Of a DNA stretch of 34,881 nucleotides, positions 23,924 to 31,530 are shown piece after piece. The stretch comes from JBBQCW01 sp038319025 (lineage in GTDB: Bacteria; Actinomycetota; Thermoleophilia; Solirubrobacterales; Solirubrobacteraceae): positions 1 to 34,881 of the forward strand of contig JBBQCW010000023.1 of NCBI GenBank assembly GCA_038319025.1, given 5' to 3'. The position numbers were made by a program, and so were the translations under genes. Below the pieces are notes generated by a model. That model was not told the DNA's origin, searched no databases, and saw only the letters and a program-made list of their open reading frames with translations. Position 1 is the first letter of the stretch; each line of letters starts with the position of its first letter.

Positions 23924-25030
23924 GTGAGCAGGCCCAGTGCCATCGTCGTCGGAGCTGGAGTGTTCGGCGCGGCCACCACCGACCGGCTGGCGCGGTCGGG
24001 GTGGAAGGTGACGCTGGTCGAGGCGCAGACGCCCGGCCACGAGCGCTCCGGATCCGGCGACCACACCCGCCTGATCCGCTGCGCCCATGGCGATGATGAC
24101 TGGCACACTGCGTCCGCGCGGCGCGCGATGAGCCTGTGGCGCGAGCTCGACCCGACGCTGATGATCGACGCGGGTGTGGCCTGGCTGGCCCGTACCGATG
24201 ACGGCTGGGAGGCCGCCAGCGAGCGGGCGCTGACGGCGCTCGGCATCCCGACCGAGCGTGTCGACGCCGCCGACATCTTCCCCGACGTCCGCACCGACGA
24301 TCTTGCCTTCACCCTGTACGAGCCCGAGGCCGGCGTATTGCGGGCGGCGGCCGGCACCTGCGTCTTGGTCGACAGGGCGGTGGCGCACGGAGCCACGCTC
24401 ACGCGCGCCCGCGCGCGACCCGACGGCGCGGCGGTCGTGCTCGACGACGGCCGGCGGCTGGAGGCCGACCGAGTGGTGTGGGCCTGCGGCGCTTGGTTGC
24501 CGGCCCTGTTCGACGGACTCCTCACGCTGCGCATCACCCAGCAGGACGTCTTCTGGTTCGCCGCCGGTCCGAAGTGGGCGATGCCGGGCATCCCCGGCTG
24601 GGTCGACTACGACGGCGCGTTCTACGGTCACGGCGCCGACGGGCAGGGAGTCAAGGTGGCGCCCGACGCTGAGGGGCCGCCGATCGATCTTGACGCGGCG
24701 GCGCGCGTGCCCCGTCCGGAGCACGAGGCGGCGGCGCGCGCGTACCTTGGCCACCGGTTCCCGGCACTGGCGGGCGCACCACTCACCGGTGGGCGCGTGT
24801 GTCAGTACGAGCTCACCGCGGATACACGGTTCATCATCGCGCCCCATCCCGAGCACGACGGCCGCGTGTGGATGATGGGTGGCGGCTCGGGTCACGGGTT
24901 CAAACACGCCCCAGTGTTGGGGGAGCTCATGGAAGGGTGGCTGTCGGACGCCGCGGCGCCCGAGCCGATGTTCTCCCTGGGCGAGCGAACAGCCGGCACA
25001 AAGCTGCGCACTGCTGGCGCGTTGGAGTGA
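23924..25030 (+). CDS. FAD-dependent amine oxidase, sarcosine/pipecolate-oxidase-like
   Basis: This DAO-fold flavoenzyme should oxidise a secondary amine such as sarcosine or a cyclic amino acid. The FAD loop is IVVGAGVFGAATTDRLAR (GxGxxG 10-15). SGSGDHTRLIRCAH resembles the substrate/flavin contact of monomeric sarcosine and pipecolate oxidases. Cys293 in RVCQYELTADTRF aligns with the cysteine that binds FAD covalently in those enzymes. The C-terminal GGGSGHGFKHAPVLGEL is the family flavin motif. Length is 368 residues. It is divergent with an ALDH7-like dehydrogenase, which would oxidise the resulting semialdehyde if the substrate is pipecolate. Confidence 0.88.
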   Translation: MSRPSAIVVGAGVFGAATTDRLARSGWKVTLVEAQTPGHERSGSGDHTRLIRCAHGDDDWHTASARRAMSLWRELDPTLMIDAGVAWLARTDDGWEAASERALTALGIPTERVDAADIFPDVRTDDLAFTLYEPEAGVLRAAAGTCVLVDRAVAHGATLTRARARPDGAAVVLDDGRRLEADRVVWACGAWLPALFDGLLTLRITQQDVFWFAAGPKWAMPGIPGWVDYDGAFYGHGADGQGVKVAPDAEGPPIDLDAAARVPRPEHEAAARAYLGHRFPALAGAPLTGGRVCQYELTADTRFIIAPHPEHDGRVWMMGGGSGHGFKHAPVLGELMEGWLSDAAAPEPMFSLGERTAGTKLRTAGALE

Positions 25031-25114
25031 TGCAGGCCGCCCGCGTGCGCCCTACACTGGCGCATAGGCGACATCACGTCGCTGCTCGTTCCGAGCTTGC
25101 CAACCAGCGTCCAG

Positions 25115-26950
25115 ATGCCAGGTCCTGCACACCTCCGCCGCACCCTGCTTGCGCTCACGCTGGCGATGGTGCTCGCGCCCGCCGCCGCGCAGGCCGCGCC
25201 GACGGCCGGCGTCCTGGCACCTGCTATCCAGTGCGCGAACGTCCTTGCCTCCGGCGCGCAGACGGCGAAGTTCCTCGTGAAGTGGAGTGACCTGCAGCAG
25301 GCGCCGCTGACTACAGCCCCCGGCGTCCCCGTTCCTGCAGGCATTTACAACACGACGCTGATACAGGACCGCAGAAACTGCTTCTCTGCATTGAAGACCG
25401 CAGGGATTTCGGTTTTCGTCGTCATCTACGGCACCCCCGGATGGGCGAATCAAAACGCCGGTGAGACAGCCCCACCTGATCCTGCCTACGTCGGCCAGTT
25501 TCAGTCCCTGATGACCCAGCTGACCAAGGCCGGGCCACCGACGGCGGTCAACAACTGGCACGGCTTCGTCACCGGCTACATGATCTGGAACGAGGCCGAT
25601 GGCCCGACGTTCTGGAACGCGCCGGGCGGCCCTAACGCGGCCAACTACGTTCCGCTTCTGAAGGCCGGCTACGCGGGTGTCAAGGCCGGCGATCCGAGCG
25701 CGCTGGTCGGCTTCAGCACCCTCACGGGCGGGGACGATGCGTTCCTGCAGGCGGCGTACGCCGCGGAGCCCAACCTGAACAACTACTTCGATGCGGTCCC
25801 GGTGGACGCCGACACCGCATGCAGCACCACGTCGCCCTACTCCTACTACCGGGTCGGTACGACTGGACCTATCGGGCAGACGTCGTTCCTGGCCTACCGC
25901 AATGTGCACGACGCGCTCGTGGCGCACGGCAAGGACGCGCCCATCTGGCTCGAGCTCGGCTGGTCCACTTCGTCGGCGCTGTGCAACCAGGGCGCGAGCA
26001 AGGACATCGGGCCAGGTGGTGTCTCACCGGATACCCAGGCGCTCTACCTACGCCAAGCGCAGCACTGCCTCAAGCAGGACCCCTACGTCTCCCACGCTTG
26101 GTGGTTCTACCTGCGCGACGACCCGACGGCCGGCCCGGTCGACGACAGCTTCGGACTGCAGACCGCAGACGGCTCGCCGAAGCCCGCCGTGGATGCGTTC
26201 CGCAGCCTGCTCGCGGGCAACGACACGCTCACGGGGGACTGTGGTGATTTCACGCCGCCCAGCGTCCAGATCACGTCGCCGGTCCCGAACACGTATTACG
26301 CCGGCCCATTGCCCCTCGCTGCCACCGCCAGCGACCCAAGTGGCGTGACCCGCGTATCGATCGACGTCGACGGACAGCGCATCCGCAGCTACCCCAAGGC
26401 ACCGGACACGTCGATCGTCAACGACGCTCCCCTCGACAACGGCGCCTGGTCCGGTGGCAACGATCTCCCCGCCGGGCCGCACACCATCCTCGCCAGGGCC
26501 ACCGACGTGTGGGGCAACGTCAGCACGACCACGCGCATCGTCAACAAGGTGGACCTGACAAAACTCAAGGGAACGGCCAGGATCGTGCTCGACAAGGGCA
26601 CCAGCCCGCGACGGTTGAAGAGCCGCACATACGCGATCTCGGGGAGCATCGCCGTCGACAAGCTCACCTCCGGCGTAGGTCTCACCGGGCCAATCATCGG
26701 CATCGTGCCCCAGGGCAAGGTGCGCGTCGCTTGGTCCTACTCCCGGACCAAGATCAAGAAGGTGAAGGGCAAGAAGAAGAAGGTCAGCTCATGGGTCGTG
26801 CTCCACGGCAGCGGCGGTTACGCGAACCACCCGTTCGCCTTCACGCAGAAGCTCCGTTACAAGGGCAAGTGGCGCGTCAAGGTGAGCTATATGGCCGATG
26901 CGCCGTTCGCTAGCACGGCCACGAAGTATCTGAAGTTCACGGCGAGGTAA
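25115..26950 (+). CDS. Secreted glycoside-hydrolase-like protein, clan A type
   Basis: A signal peptide (1-27, LLALTLAMVLAPAAAQA) leads to a TIM-barrel-like domain of about 350 residues. The acid/base glutamate is probably Glu160 in GYMIWNEADGP and the nucleophile Glu280 in PIWLELGWSTS, the clan A arrangement of families such as GH5 and GH39. The strand pattern fits (VFVVIYGTPGWAN, HAWWFYLRDD). A Ig-like domain follows (about 385-475, VQITSPVPNTYYAGPLPL). The C-terminal domain carries a run of lysines (KIKKVKGKKKKV) and could anchor the protein. The substrate is unknown. A TTG 18 bases before the ATG is a possible alternative start. Confidence 0.7.
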   Translation: MPGPAHLRRTLLALTLAMVLAPAAAQAAPTAGVLAPAIQCANVLASGAQTAKFLVKWSDLQQAPLTTAPGVPVPAGIYNTTLIQDRRNCFSALKTAGISVFVVIYGTPGWANQNAGETAPPDPAYVGQFQSLMTQLTKAGPPTAVNNWHGFVTGYMIWNEADGPTFWNAPGGPNAANYVPLLKAGYAGVKAGDPSALVGFSTLTGGDDAFLQAAYAAEPNLNNYFDAVPVDADTACSTTSPYSYYRVGTTGPIGQTSFLAYRNVHDALVAHGKDAPIWLELGWSTSSALCNQGASKDIGPGGVSPDTQALYLRQAQHCLKQDPYVSHAWWFYLRDDPTAGPVDDSFGLQTADGSPKPAVDAFRSLLAGNDTLTGDCGDFTPPSVQITSPVPNTYYAGPLPLAATASDPSGVTRVSIDVDGQRIRSYPKAPDTSIVNDAPLDNGAWSGGNDLPAGPHTILARATDVWGNVSTTTRIVNKVDLTKLKGTARIVLDKGTSPRRLKSRTYAISGSIAVDKLTSGVGLTGPIIGIVPQGKVRVAWSYSRTKIKKVKGKKKKVSSWVVLHGSGGYANHPFAFTQKLRYKGKWRVKVSYMADAPFASTATKYLKFTAR

Positions 26951-26978
26951 CCCTCTCGCACGGGCGCGCGGAGGGGTC

Positions 26979-26984
26979 TACCAT
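26979..26984 (+). promoter_or_regulatory. -10 box of leaderless CARDB-type surface gene
   Basis: TACCAT ends six bases before the ATG at 26991. Confidence 0.5.
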
Positions 26985-26990
26985 TGGCCC

Positions 26991-28124
26991 ATGCGTGCTC
27001 TTATTGTCTTAGCTCTGCTGGTGACTGTCGGCGCCGTGGCCGCCCCATCGGCTCAGGCTGTGGGGCAGGCTGATCTCGTGATCAGCTCGGTCAATCCCAG
27101 CACTGCGCGCGTCCTTGGCACGCTCTCGGGCACCTTCACGGTGACGAACATCGGGACGGCAGCGGCTTCAACGGTTGTTGGGATAGCGGTCGAACCGCCG
27201 GGCGAGACCGGCCCCCAGAGCATCAGCGCTCCGACCAACGGTGCCGCGATCGCGATCGGGCCATGTACAGGTTGCGTGAACGCGAGCCTTTCGAGCCTCG
27301 CCCCCGGAGCGTCGTTCAGCGCGAACTATGGGTTCGGAATGACTACGTCGGCAACGACTTCACTGGTGGTCAAGGTCACGACCACCACTCCACAGCCGAC
27401 TGACAATGACACCGTCACCCAGTCGATCACGGTCACCGGACTGGACATGACGACCGGACCGATCTTCCCGGACACGGAGCTCGGTCTCCTGAGCCCCTCG
27501 CAGCGCGTCACGATCACCAACCGGGCGCAGTTTGCCCTCACTCCGGGGGCAGCCTCATTTTCGGGGGCCGGGGCCGATGACTTCCTCGTCCTGCCGAACA
27601 CGAACACGTGCACGGGCTCGCTGGTCCCCGACGCCACCTGCAGCTTCACGATGCGGTTCGCCCCGAGTGCGTTGGGCGCCCGAGCAGCGACGCTCACGCT
27701 CCCGACCCAGTTTGCCGGTACCCGCGGCGACTACCCGCTGACGGCGAACGGTGTCCCCCGTCAGGTGAACACCGGCCCGGCAGGCCCAACGGGCCCCCAG
27801 GGTCTCCCAGGCGCCGACGGTCAGCCGGCGTCAAAGCTCCTTCTGGCCCTGGTGTCGCGCAAACTCCGAGCCCGGGCCGGGTCCAAGGTGCCGCTGGCCT
27901 TCGCCGACACAATCGCCGGGCCGGTGAGTCTTGATGTGCTCAAAGGCACCAAGACGGTCGCGACGGTGAAGACCGCGGCGAAGGTCGGGGCCAACACCGT
28001 CACGTGGAACGGCCGCGTGGCGCACAAGAAAAGGGCTGCTCCCGGGCACTACACGCTACGGCTCACAGCCAAGGGCGCTTCCCAGACGGCGATCGCGAGA
28101 GTAGCCCTCACGCTGACCCGCTGA
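26991..28124 (+). CDS. Secreted protein with CARDB-like domains and a collagen segment
   Basis: The 377-residue product begins with a signal peptide (MRALIVLALLVTVGAVAAPSAQA). Residues 25-150 resemble a CARDB-type beta-sandwich (DLVISSVNPSTARVLGTLSG, FTVTNIGTAAASTVVG). Residues 150-255 look like a second beta-sandwich with a disulfide-rich edge (NTCTGSLVPDATCSF). A short Gly-X-Y run (GPAGPTGPQGLPGADGQP, six triplets) links this to a C-terminal domain (SRKLRARAGSKVPLAF, NGRVAHKKRAAPGHYTLRL) like FlgD/Ig folds. It is probably a surface or matrix adhesin; no anchor is visible. Confidence 0.72.
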   Translation: MRALIVLALLVTVGAVAAPSAQAVGQADLVISSVNPSTARVLGTLSGTFTVTNIGTAAASTVVGIAVEPPGETGPQSISAPTNGAAIAIGPCTGCVNASLSSLAPGASFSANYGFGMTTSATTSLVVKVTTTTPQPTDNDTVTQSITVTGLDMTTGPIFPDTELGLLSPSQRVTITNRAQFALTPGAASFSGAGADDFLVLPNTNTCTGSLVPDATCSFTMRFAPSALGARAATLTLPTQFAGTRGDYPLTANGVPRQVNTGPAGPTGPQGLPGADGQPASKLLLALVSRKLRARAGSKVPLAFADTIAGPVSLDVLKGTKTVATVKTAAKVGANTVTWNGRVAHKKRAAPGHYTLRLTAKGASQTAIARVALTLTR

Positions 28125-28133
28125 GGAGCACGG

Positions 28134-28139
28134 TAGCTT
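28134..28139 (+). promoter_or_regulatory. -10 box of leaderless nucS
   Basis: TAGCTT ends seven bases before the GTG at 28147. Confidence 0.5.
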
Positions 28140-28146
28140 CCGTCGG

Positions 28147-28818
28147 GTGCGCCTGATCGTCGCCCGCTGCGAAGTGACCTACACCGGCAGGCTGACGGCC
28201 GTGCTGCCGGAGGCGCTGCGCCTGCTCATGCTGAAGTCTGACGGCTCGGTGATGGTCCACGCCGACACCGGCGGCTTCAAGCCTCAGAACTGGATGACCC
28301 CGCCGACGGTGATCGAGGAGGCCGACGATCACATCGTCGTGCGCAAACGCGCGGGCGCCACCGAGGATCGCTTGGACATCCGCATCGTCGAGGTCATCTC
28401 CGACTCCGAGCACGATATGGGGGAGGCGGCGGCACTGGAAAAGGATGGGGTTGAGAAGGACCTCCAAGAGGCGCTCGCCGATGCACCGCACTGGTGCGGC
28501 GAGGGCTTCCGCCTCGTGCGCCGTGAGTGGCCGACGGACATCGGCCCGGTGGATCTCATGTGTCGCGACGAGGCCGACGGCTGGATCGCGGTGGAGATCA
28601 AGAGGGTCGCCACGATCGACGCCGTCGAGCAGCTGACGCGGTACCTCGAACGAATCCGCCACGACCCCGCGATGGCCGACTGCCGTGGGGTTCTTGCCGC
28701 CCAGCAGATCAAGCCCCAGGCCCGCGTCTTGGCGGAGTCGCGCGGCATCGCGTGCGCCGAGGTCGATCTGATGGTCGTCCGCGGCGAGCGCGAGCCGGAC
28801 CTGACGTTGTTCGTGTAG
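28147..28818 (+). CDS. nucS: Mismatch-specific endonuclease NucS (EndoMS)
   Basis: NucS cuts mismatched DNA and carries out non-canonical mismatch repair in actinobacteria that lack MutS/MutL. The 223-residue protein has the N-terminal DNA-binding beta domain (MRLIVARCEVTYTGRLTA, GGFKPQNWMTPP) and the C-terminal RecB-like nuclease: Asp136 (DIGPVDLMCR), Glu150 and Lys152 (WIAVEIKR), with Gln162 in EQLTRYLERI. The end DLTLFV resembles the beta-clamp-binding tail of the family. The GTG start is supported by a -10 box. No MutS/MutL is in the window. Confidence 0.95.
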   Translation: MRLIVARCEVTYTGRLTAVLPEALRLLMLKSDGSVMVHADTGGFKPQNWMTPPTVIEEADDHIVVRKRAGATEDRLDIRIVEVISDSEHDMGEAAALEKDGVEKDLQEALADAPHWCGEGFRLVRREWPTDIGPVDLMCRDEADGWIAVEIKRVATIDAVEQLTRYLERIRHDPAMADCRGVLAAQQIKPQARVLAESRGIACAEVDLMVVRGEREPDLTLFV

Positions 28819-28824
28819 TCGCGT

Positions 28825-29493
28825 CTAGTCCCGTAGCGAGGCCGCAAACGCCGTCAGCGCCGCGGAACCGAACACAGGCGGGCCGTGACCGGCCAGGGTC
28901 AGCGCGGGCTCAAGCTCGGCGATCCGGCGGATCGATGCCTGGTTCACCGCGATGTCCGTCGTGAACAATGCTGGCGGCTCCTGGATCCCCGGCTTGGTCG
29001 TGATCAGGTTCATCGTGTTGATCACGTCACCGCACACGAGTGTGCGATCGGACTCCCGCCACAGGCTGATGTGCCCGTTGCTGTGGCCGGGGGTGTCGAG
29101 CACGACGAATCCGGGGCCGACCTCGTCGCCCTCGACGAGCTGGCGCGCCACTGGCACACCCGGGAAGGCCCCGACCGCGTCGGCCAGACCGAACGGGACG
29201 GGGTTGTGGGGCGGAGCTTTGGGCTTGCCGCTTTCCACATCCGCGGCGTCGTTCGCACCGGCCCACACCGGGACGTCGAGCGCGCCAACCAGCTGCCGCG
29301 CGGAGCCCACGTGATCCACATGTCCGTGGGTGATGGCGATCGCGCTCACGGGGTGGCCGGTGAGCTGGTTGAGGATCTTCTTGCCGCTGAACCGCATCCC
29401 GGTGTCGACGAGCAGATCGCCGATCAGGTAGGCGTTGACGCCGTTACGCGGCGTTAGGGCGAGCTGGAAAACGTCTTCAGACAATCGGCGCAT
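28825..29493 (-). CDS. MBL-fold metallo-hydrolase
   Basis: A metallo-beta-lactamase fold hydrolase of 222 residues. The metal motif is ITHGHVDHVGSAR with His56, His58, Asp60 and His61; GHSNGHISLW and VCGDVIN supply further metal residues. The architecture (start FQLALTPRNGVNAYLIGD) is that of the glyoxalase II/RNase Z-like family of unassigned specificity. Partner substrate could be a thioester or lactone; nothing chooses between them. It is divergent from the crotonase, sharing its promoter region, and convergent with nucS. Confidence 0.85.
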   Translation of the reverse strand: MRRLSEDVFQLALTPRNGVNAYLIGDLLVDTGMRFSGKKILNQLTGHPVSAIAITHGHVDHVGSARQLVGALDVPVWAGANDAADVESGKPKAPPHNPVPFGLADAVGAFPGVPVARQLVEGDEVGPGFVVLDTPGHSNGHISLWRESDRTLVCGDVINTMNLITTKPGIQEPPALFTTDIAVNQASIRRIAELEPALTLAGHGPPVFGSAALTAFAASLRD

Positions 29494-29500
29494 GGGGCTG

Positions 29501-29510
29501 ACTATAGGCT
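29501..29510. promoter_or_regulatory. Overlapping bidirectional -10 elements
   Basis: On the minus strand TATAGT (29506-29501) is seven bases from the ATG at 29493. On the plus strand TAGGCT (29505-29510) is seven bases from the ATG at 29518. The two boxes share their TA step. Both genes would be leaderless, and RNA polymerase bound one way would block the other. Confidence 0.6.
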
Positions 29511-29517
29511 CACGGCC

Positions 29518-30294
29518 ATGTCCGACACCGAGCAGCCTGCGGTCCTCACCGAGGTCCGCGACAACGTCCTACTCATCACGATCAACCGCCCGGAGGCCCG
29601 CAACGCGGTCAACACCGCCGTGGCTAACGGCATCGCCGCCGCGCTGGAAACCCTCGACGGCGATGACGCCCTCTCGATCGGCGTCCTGACCGGGGCCGGT
29701 AAGGGCTTCTGCGCCGGGATGGACCTGAAGGGCTTCGTCAGCGGCGAGCGCCCGTGGCACGAGACGCGCGGTTTCGCCGGCATCGTCCAAGGCCCCCCGC
29801 GTAAGCCCATCATCGCCGCGATCGAGGGCTTCGCCGTCGCCGGTGGTCTGGAGATCGCGCTGGCCTGCGATCTGATCGTCGCGGCCGCGGGCGCCAAGCT
29901 CGGCGTGCCGGAGGTCAAGCGGTCACTTGTCGCCGCGGGCGGCGCCCTGCTGCGCCTGCCGCGCAAGGTGCCCTACGGCATCGCCATGGAACTGGCGCTC
30001 ACGGGGGATCCGATCACCGCTCAGCGAGCGTACGACCTGGGCCTCGTGAACCGCGTGGCCGAGCCGGGCACCGCCGTCGACGTGGCGCTTGAGTTGGCGG
30101 CGTCGATCGCGAAGAACGCGCCGTTGGCACTGGCGGCGACCAAGCAGGTGCTGGAGGCTCAGTGGGATTGGACGGCCGAGGAGTTCTGGGCCAAGCAGGG
30201 CGAGCTGACGATGCACGTCTTCACCAGCGAGGACTCCCGCGAGGGTGCCACCGCCTTCGCCGAGAAGCGCGAGCCGGTCTGGAAGGGCCGGTAG
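29518..30294 (+). CDS. Enoyl-CoA hydratase/isomerase (crotonase) family protein
   Basis: Crotonase-fold enzymes bind an acyl-CoA in an oxyanion hole and hydrate, isomerise or otherwise transform it. The 258-residue protein shows LTGAGKGFCAGMDLKGF and the oxyanion helix GFAVAGGLEIALACDLIV. The usual second glutamate region reads PEVKRSLVAAGGALLRLP, so only the Glu of PEV is present, and an isomerase or non-hydratase specificity is possible. The C-terminus is the crotonase trimer helix. No other fatty-acid oxidation gene is adjacent, but the divergent MBL hydrolase could act on a CoA thioester. Confidence 0.88.
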   Translation: MSDTEQPAVLTEVRDNVLLITINRPEARNAVNTAVANGIAAALETLDGDDALSIGVLTGAGKGFCAGMDLKGFVSGERPWHETRGFAGIVQGPPRKPIIAAIEGFAVAGGLEIALACDLIVAAAGAKLGVPEVKRSLVAAGGALLRLPRKVPYGIAMELALTGDPITAQRAYDLGLVNRVAEPGTAVDVALELAASIAKNAPLALAATKQVLEAQWDWTAEEFWAKQGELTMHVFTSEDSREGATAFAEKREPVWKGR

Positions 30295-30336
30295 CGCGGG
30301 TCGGGTCAGGGCCGCTCGCTCAGGCCCCGGAACGAC

Positions 30337-30364
30337 GCCGGGCCCCCGTTTCCGGGGGCCCGGC
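30337..30364. terminator. Two-way terminator hairpin
   Basis: GCCGGGCCCCC (30337-30347) pairs with GGGGGCCCGGC (30354-30364) around a six-base loop. It lies between the stop of the crotonase gene and the stop of the collagen-like gene and would serve both. Confidence 0.65.
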
Positions 30365-30390
30365 GCCCAATTCCGTTGTGGATCCTCGTG

Positions 30391-31269
30391 CTACGGGATG
30401 AGGATGTTGAACGAGACGTTGCTGTTAGGAGTCGCGACCTGCGGCAGGTTGGCCTGCAGCGGGATCGTCGGCTCGCCGGTGGTCAGGTCGATCGGCCCGT
30501 TGTTGGAGGCGCCGTTGACGACGGCCTGACGCGGCACCAGCGGGTCGTCCGGGTTGCAGAAGTCGCCGGCGCTGACCGGGTCACCATAGGCGTTGAAGTG
30601 GCAACCGTTGATCGAGATCGACGGGTCACCGTTGCCCTTGGATCCCATCGGGATGTCGGCCGTGAGGCCGTCCGGGTTGGCACCGACGTTGTACGTCTGC
30701 ACGGCGATCGTGCCGTTCGTGCAACTCGTGTTGTCGGGCCGAGCACTGATGATCGCGGACTGGCCGGTGCCGTCACCGCCACCCTGCGAGTTCGTGTAAT
30801 AGGCGTCAACCGAGACGATCCCGTGGGAGTCCAGGCTGGGCACACCCGCAGAGGGCGTCAGGCAGAACGTGCCCGTCTGAGCCGTCGGGTCGCTTTCGTC
30901 GGTGAGCAACGTCACCGCGTCAAAGCCCGGGTGGTCACCCTTGAAGTCGGCTACGAGGCCCGATACGGCGAGGGTGGTGACGATCGTGGCGTAGGCGCGG
31001 GCGCTACCCGGCTTACCATCGGCGCCGGCGGCACCAGCGGCACCGGCAGCACCGGCAGCACCGGCAGCACCGGCCTTGCCTGCGGGGCCTGCGGGGCCAG
31101 GCTTACCGGTCTTACCGGTCTTACCACGCGGACCCTGCTTGGCCTTAGCAGCGTGGGCGGTTGTGTTTGTGGGCGGCTGGACCGCCGCGTAGGAAACGCC
31201 ACTGAGCGCGAAGAACAGCGCTACATAGGCGATCACGTTTGAACGGACATGACGGACGATACGGGGCAT
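30391..31269 (-). CDS. Collagen-like surface protein
   Basis: The 292-residue protein has a short N-terminal hydrophobic segment (NVIAYVALFFALSGVSYA) that is a signal or anchor. Residues 46-87 are fourteen uninterrupted Gly-X-Y triplets, beginning GPRGKTGKTGKPGPAGPAG and continuing through GAA repeats, so a collagen-type trimer is expected. The C-terminal 200 residues form an unknown beta-rich domain with four Cys (FCLTPSAG, TSCTNGT, NGCHFNA, FCNPDD), likely disulfide-linked. The start motif PRIVRHVRSN plus this membrane segment recalls a large protein group in soil actinobacteria, from memory. The frame is open upstream but has no support there. Confidence 0.75.
   Translation of the reverse strand: MPRIVRHVRSNVIAYVALFFALSGVSYAAVQPPTNTTAHAAKAKQGPRGKTGKTGKPGPAGPAGKAGAAGAAGAAGAAGAAGADGKPGSARAYATIVTTLAVSGLVADFKGDHPGFDAVTLLTDESDPTAQTGTFCLTPSAGVPSLDSHGIVSVDAYYTNSQGGGDGTGQSAIISARPDNTSCTNGTIAVQTYNVGANPDGLTADIPMGSKGNGDPSISINGCHFNAYGDPVSAGDFCNPDDPLVPRQAVVNGASNNGPIDLTTGEPTIPLQANLPQVATPNSNVSFNILIP
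31009..31134 (-). repeat. Gly-X-Y coding repeat with a 9-base unit
   Basis: The triplet region of the collagen-like gene includes 9-base tandem copies of AGCACCGGC (plus strand, about 31036-31073), which encode successive GAA triplets. Such repeats can change length by slippage. Confidence 0.65.
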
Positions 31270-31372
31270 AGATCCACTCGCGGATAGAGGATGGGGACAC
31301 ATTGGCCGCGACTCCCCCTCGGGACACGGCACAGCGCTACCGTACAGAATCGTCTCGGGTTCTGCAGCAGTT

Positions 31373-31444
31373 TGTCCGGACAGACACATCAGACGCGCAT
31401 GCAGCCGGAAGTGCGGCTTTGACGACCTCCCTTGACGACCTCCT
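31373..31444. promoter_or_regulatory. Palindrome and 13-base tandem repeat in divergent region
   Basis: TGTCCGGACA (31373-31382) is a perfect palindrome. TTGACGACCTCCC (31419-31431) is followed directly by TTGACGACCTCCT (31432-31444), two copies of a 13-base unit that begins with a -35-like hexamer. Both lie in the 261-base gap between the divergent genes starting at 31269 and 31531, which otherwise shows no gene. They may be operator sites. CATAAT at 31489-31494 is the best -10 for the right-hand gene. Confidence 0.4.
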
Positions 31445-31530
31445 GTGAGCGATCGCACAGAAATGGCCCACAAGTCACCGCGTTCGTGCATAATGGCGTC
31501 GTCCCCAAATCTCCAGGAGGAGATATCCGT

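Noticed and set aside
23884..24591. Upstream extension of the aldehyde dehydrogenase frame
   Set aside because: It is antisense to the FAD oxidase gene, and a -10 box with correct spacing supports the ATG at 23883.
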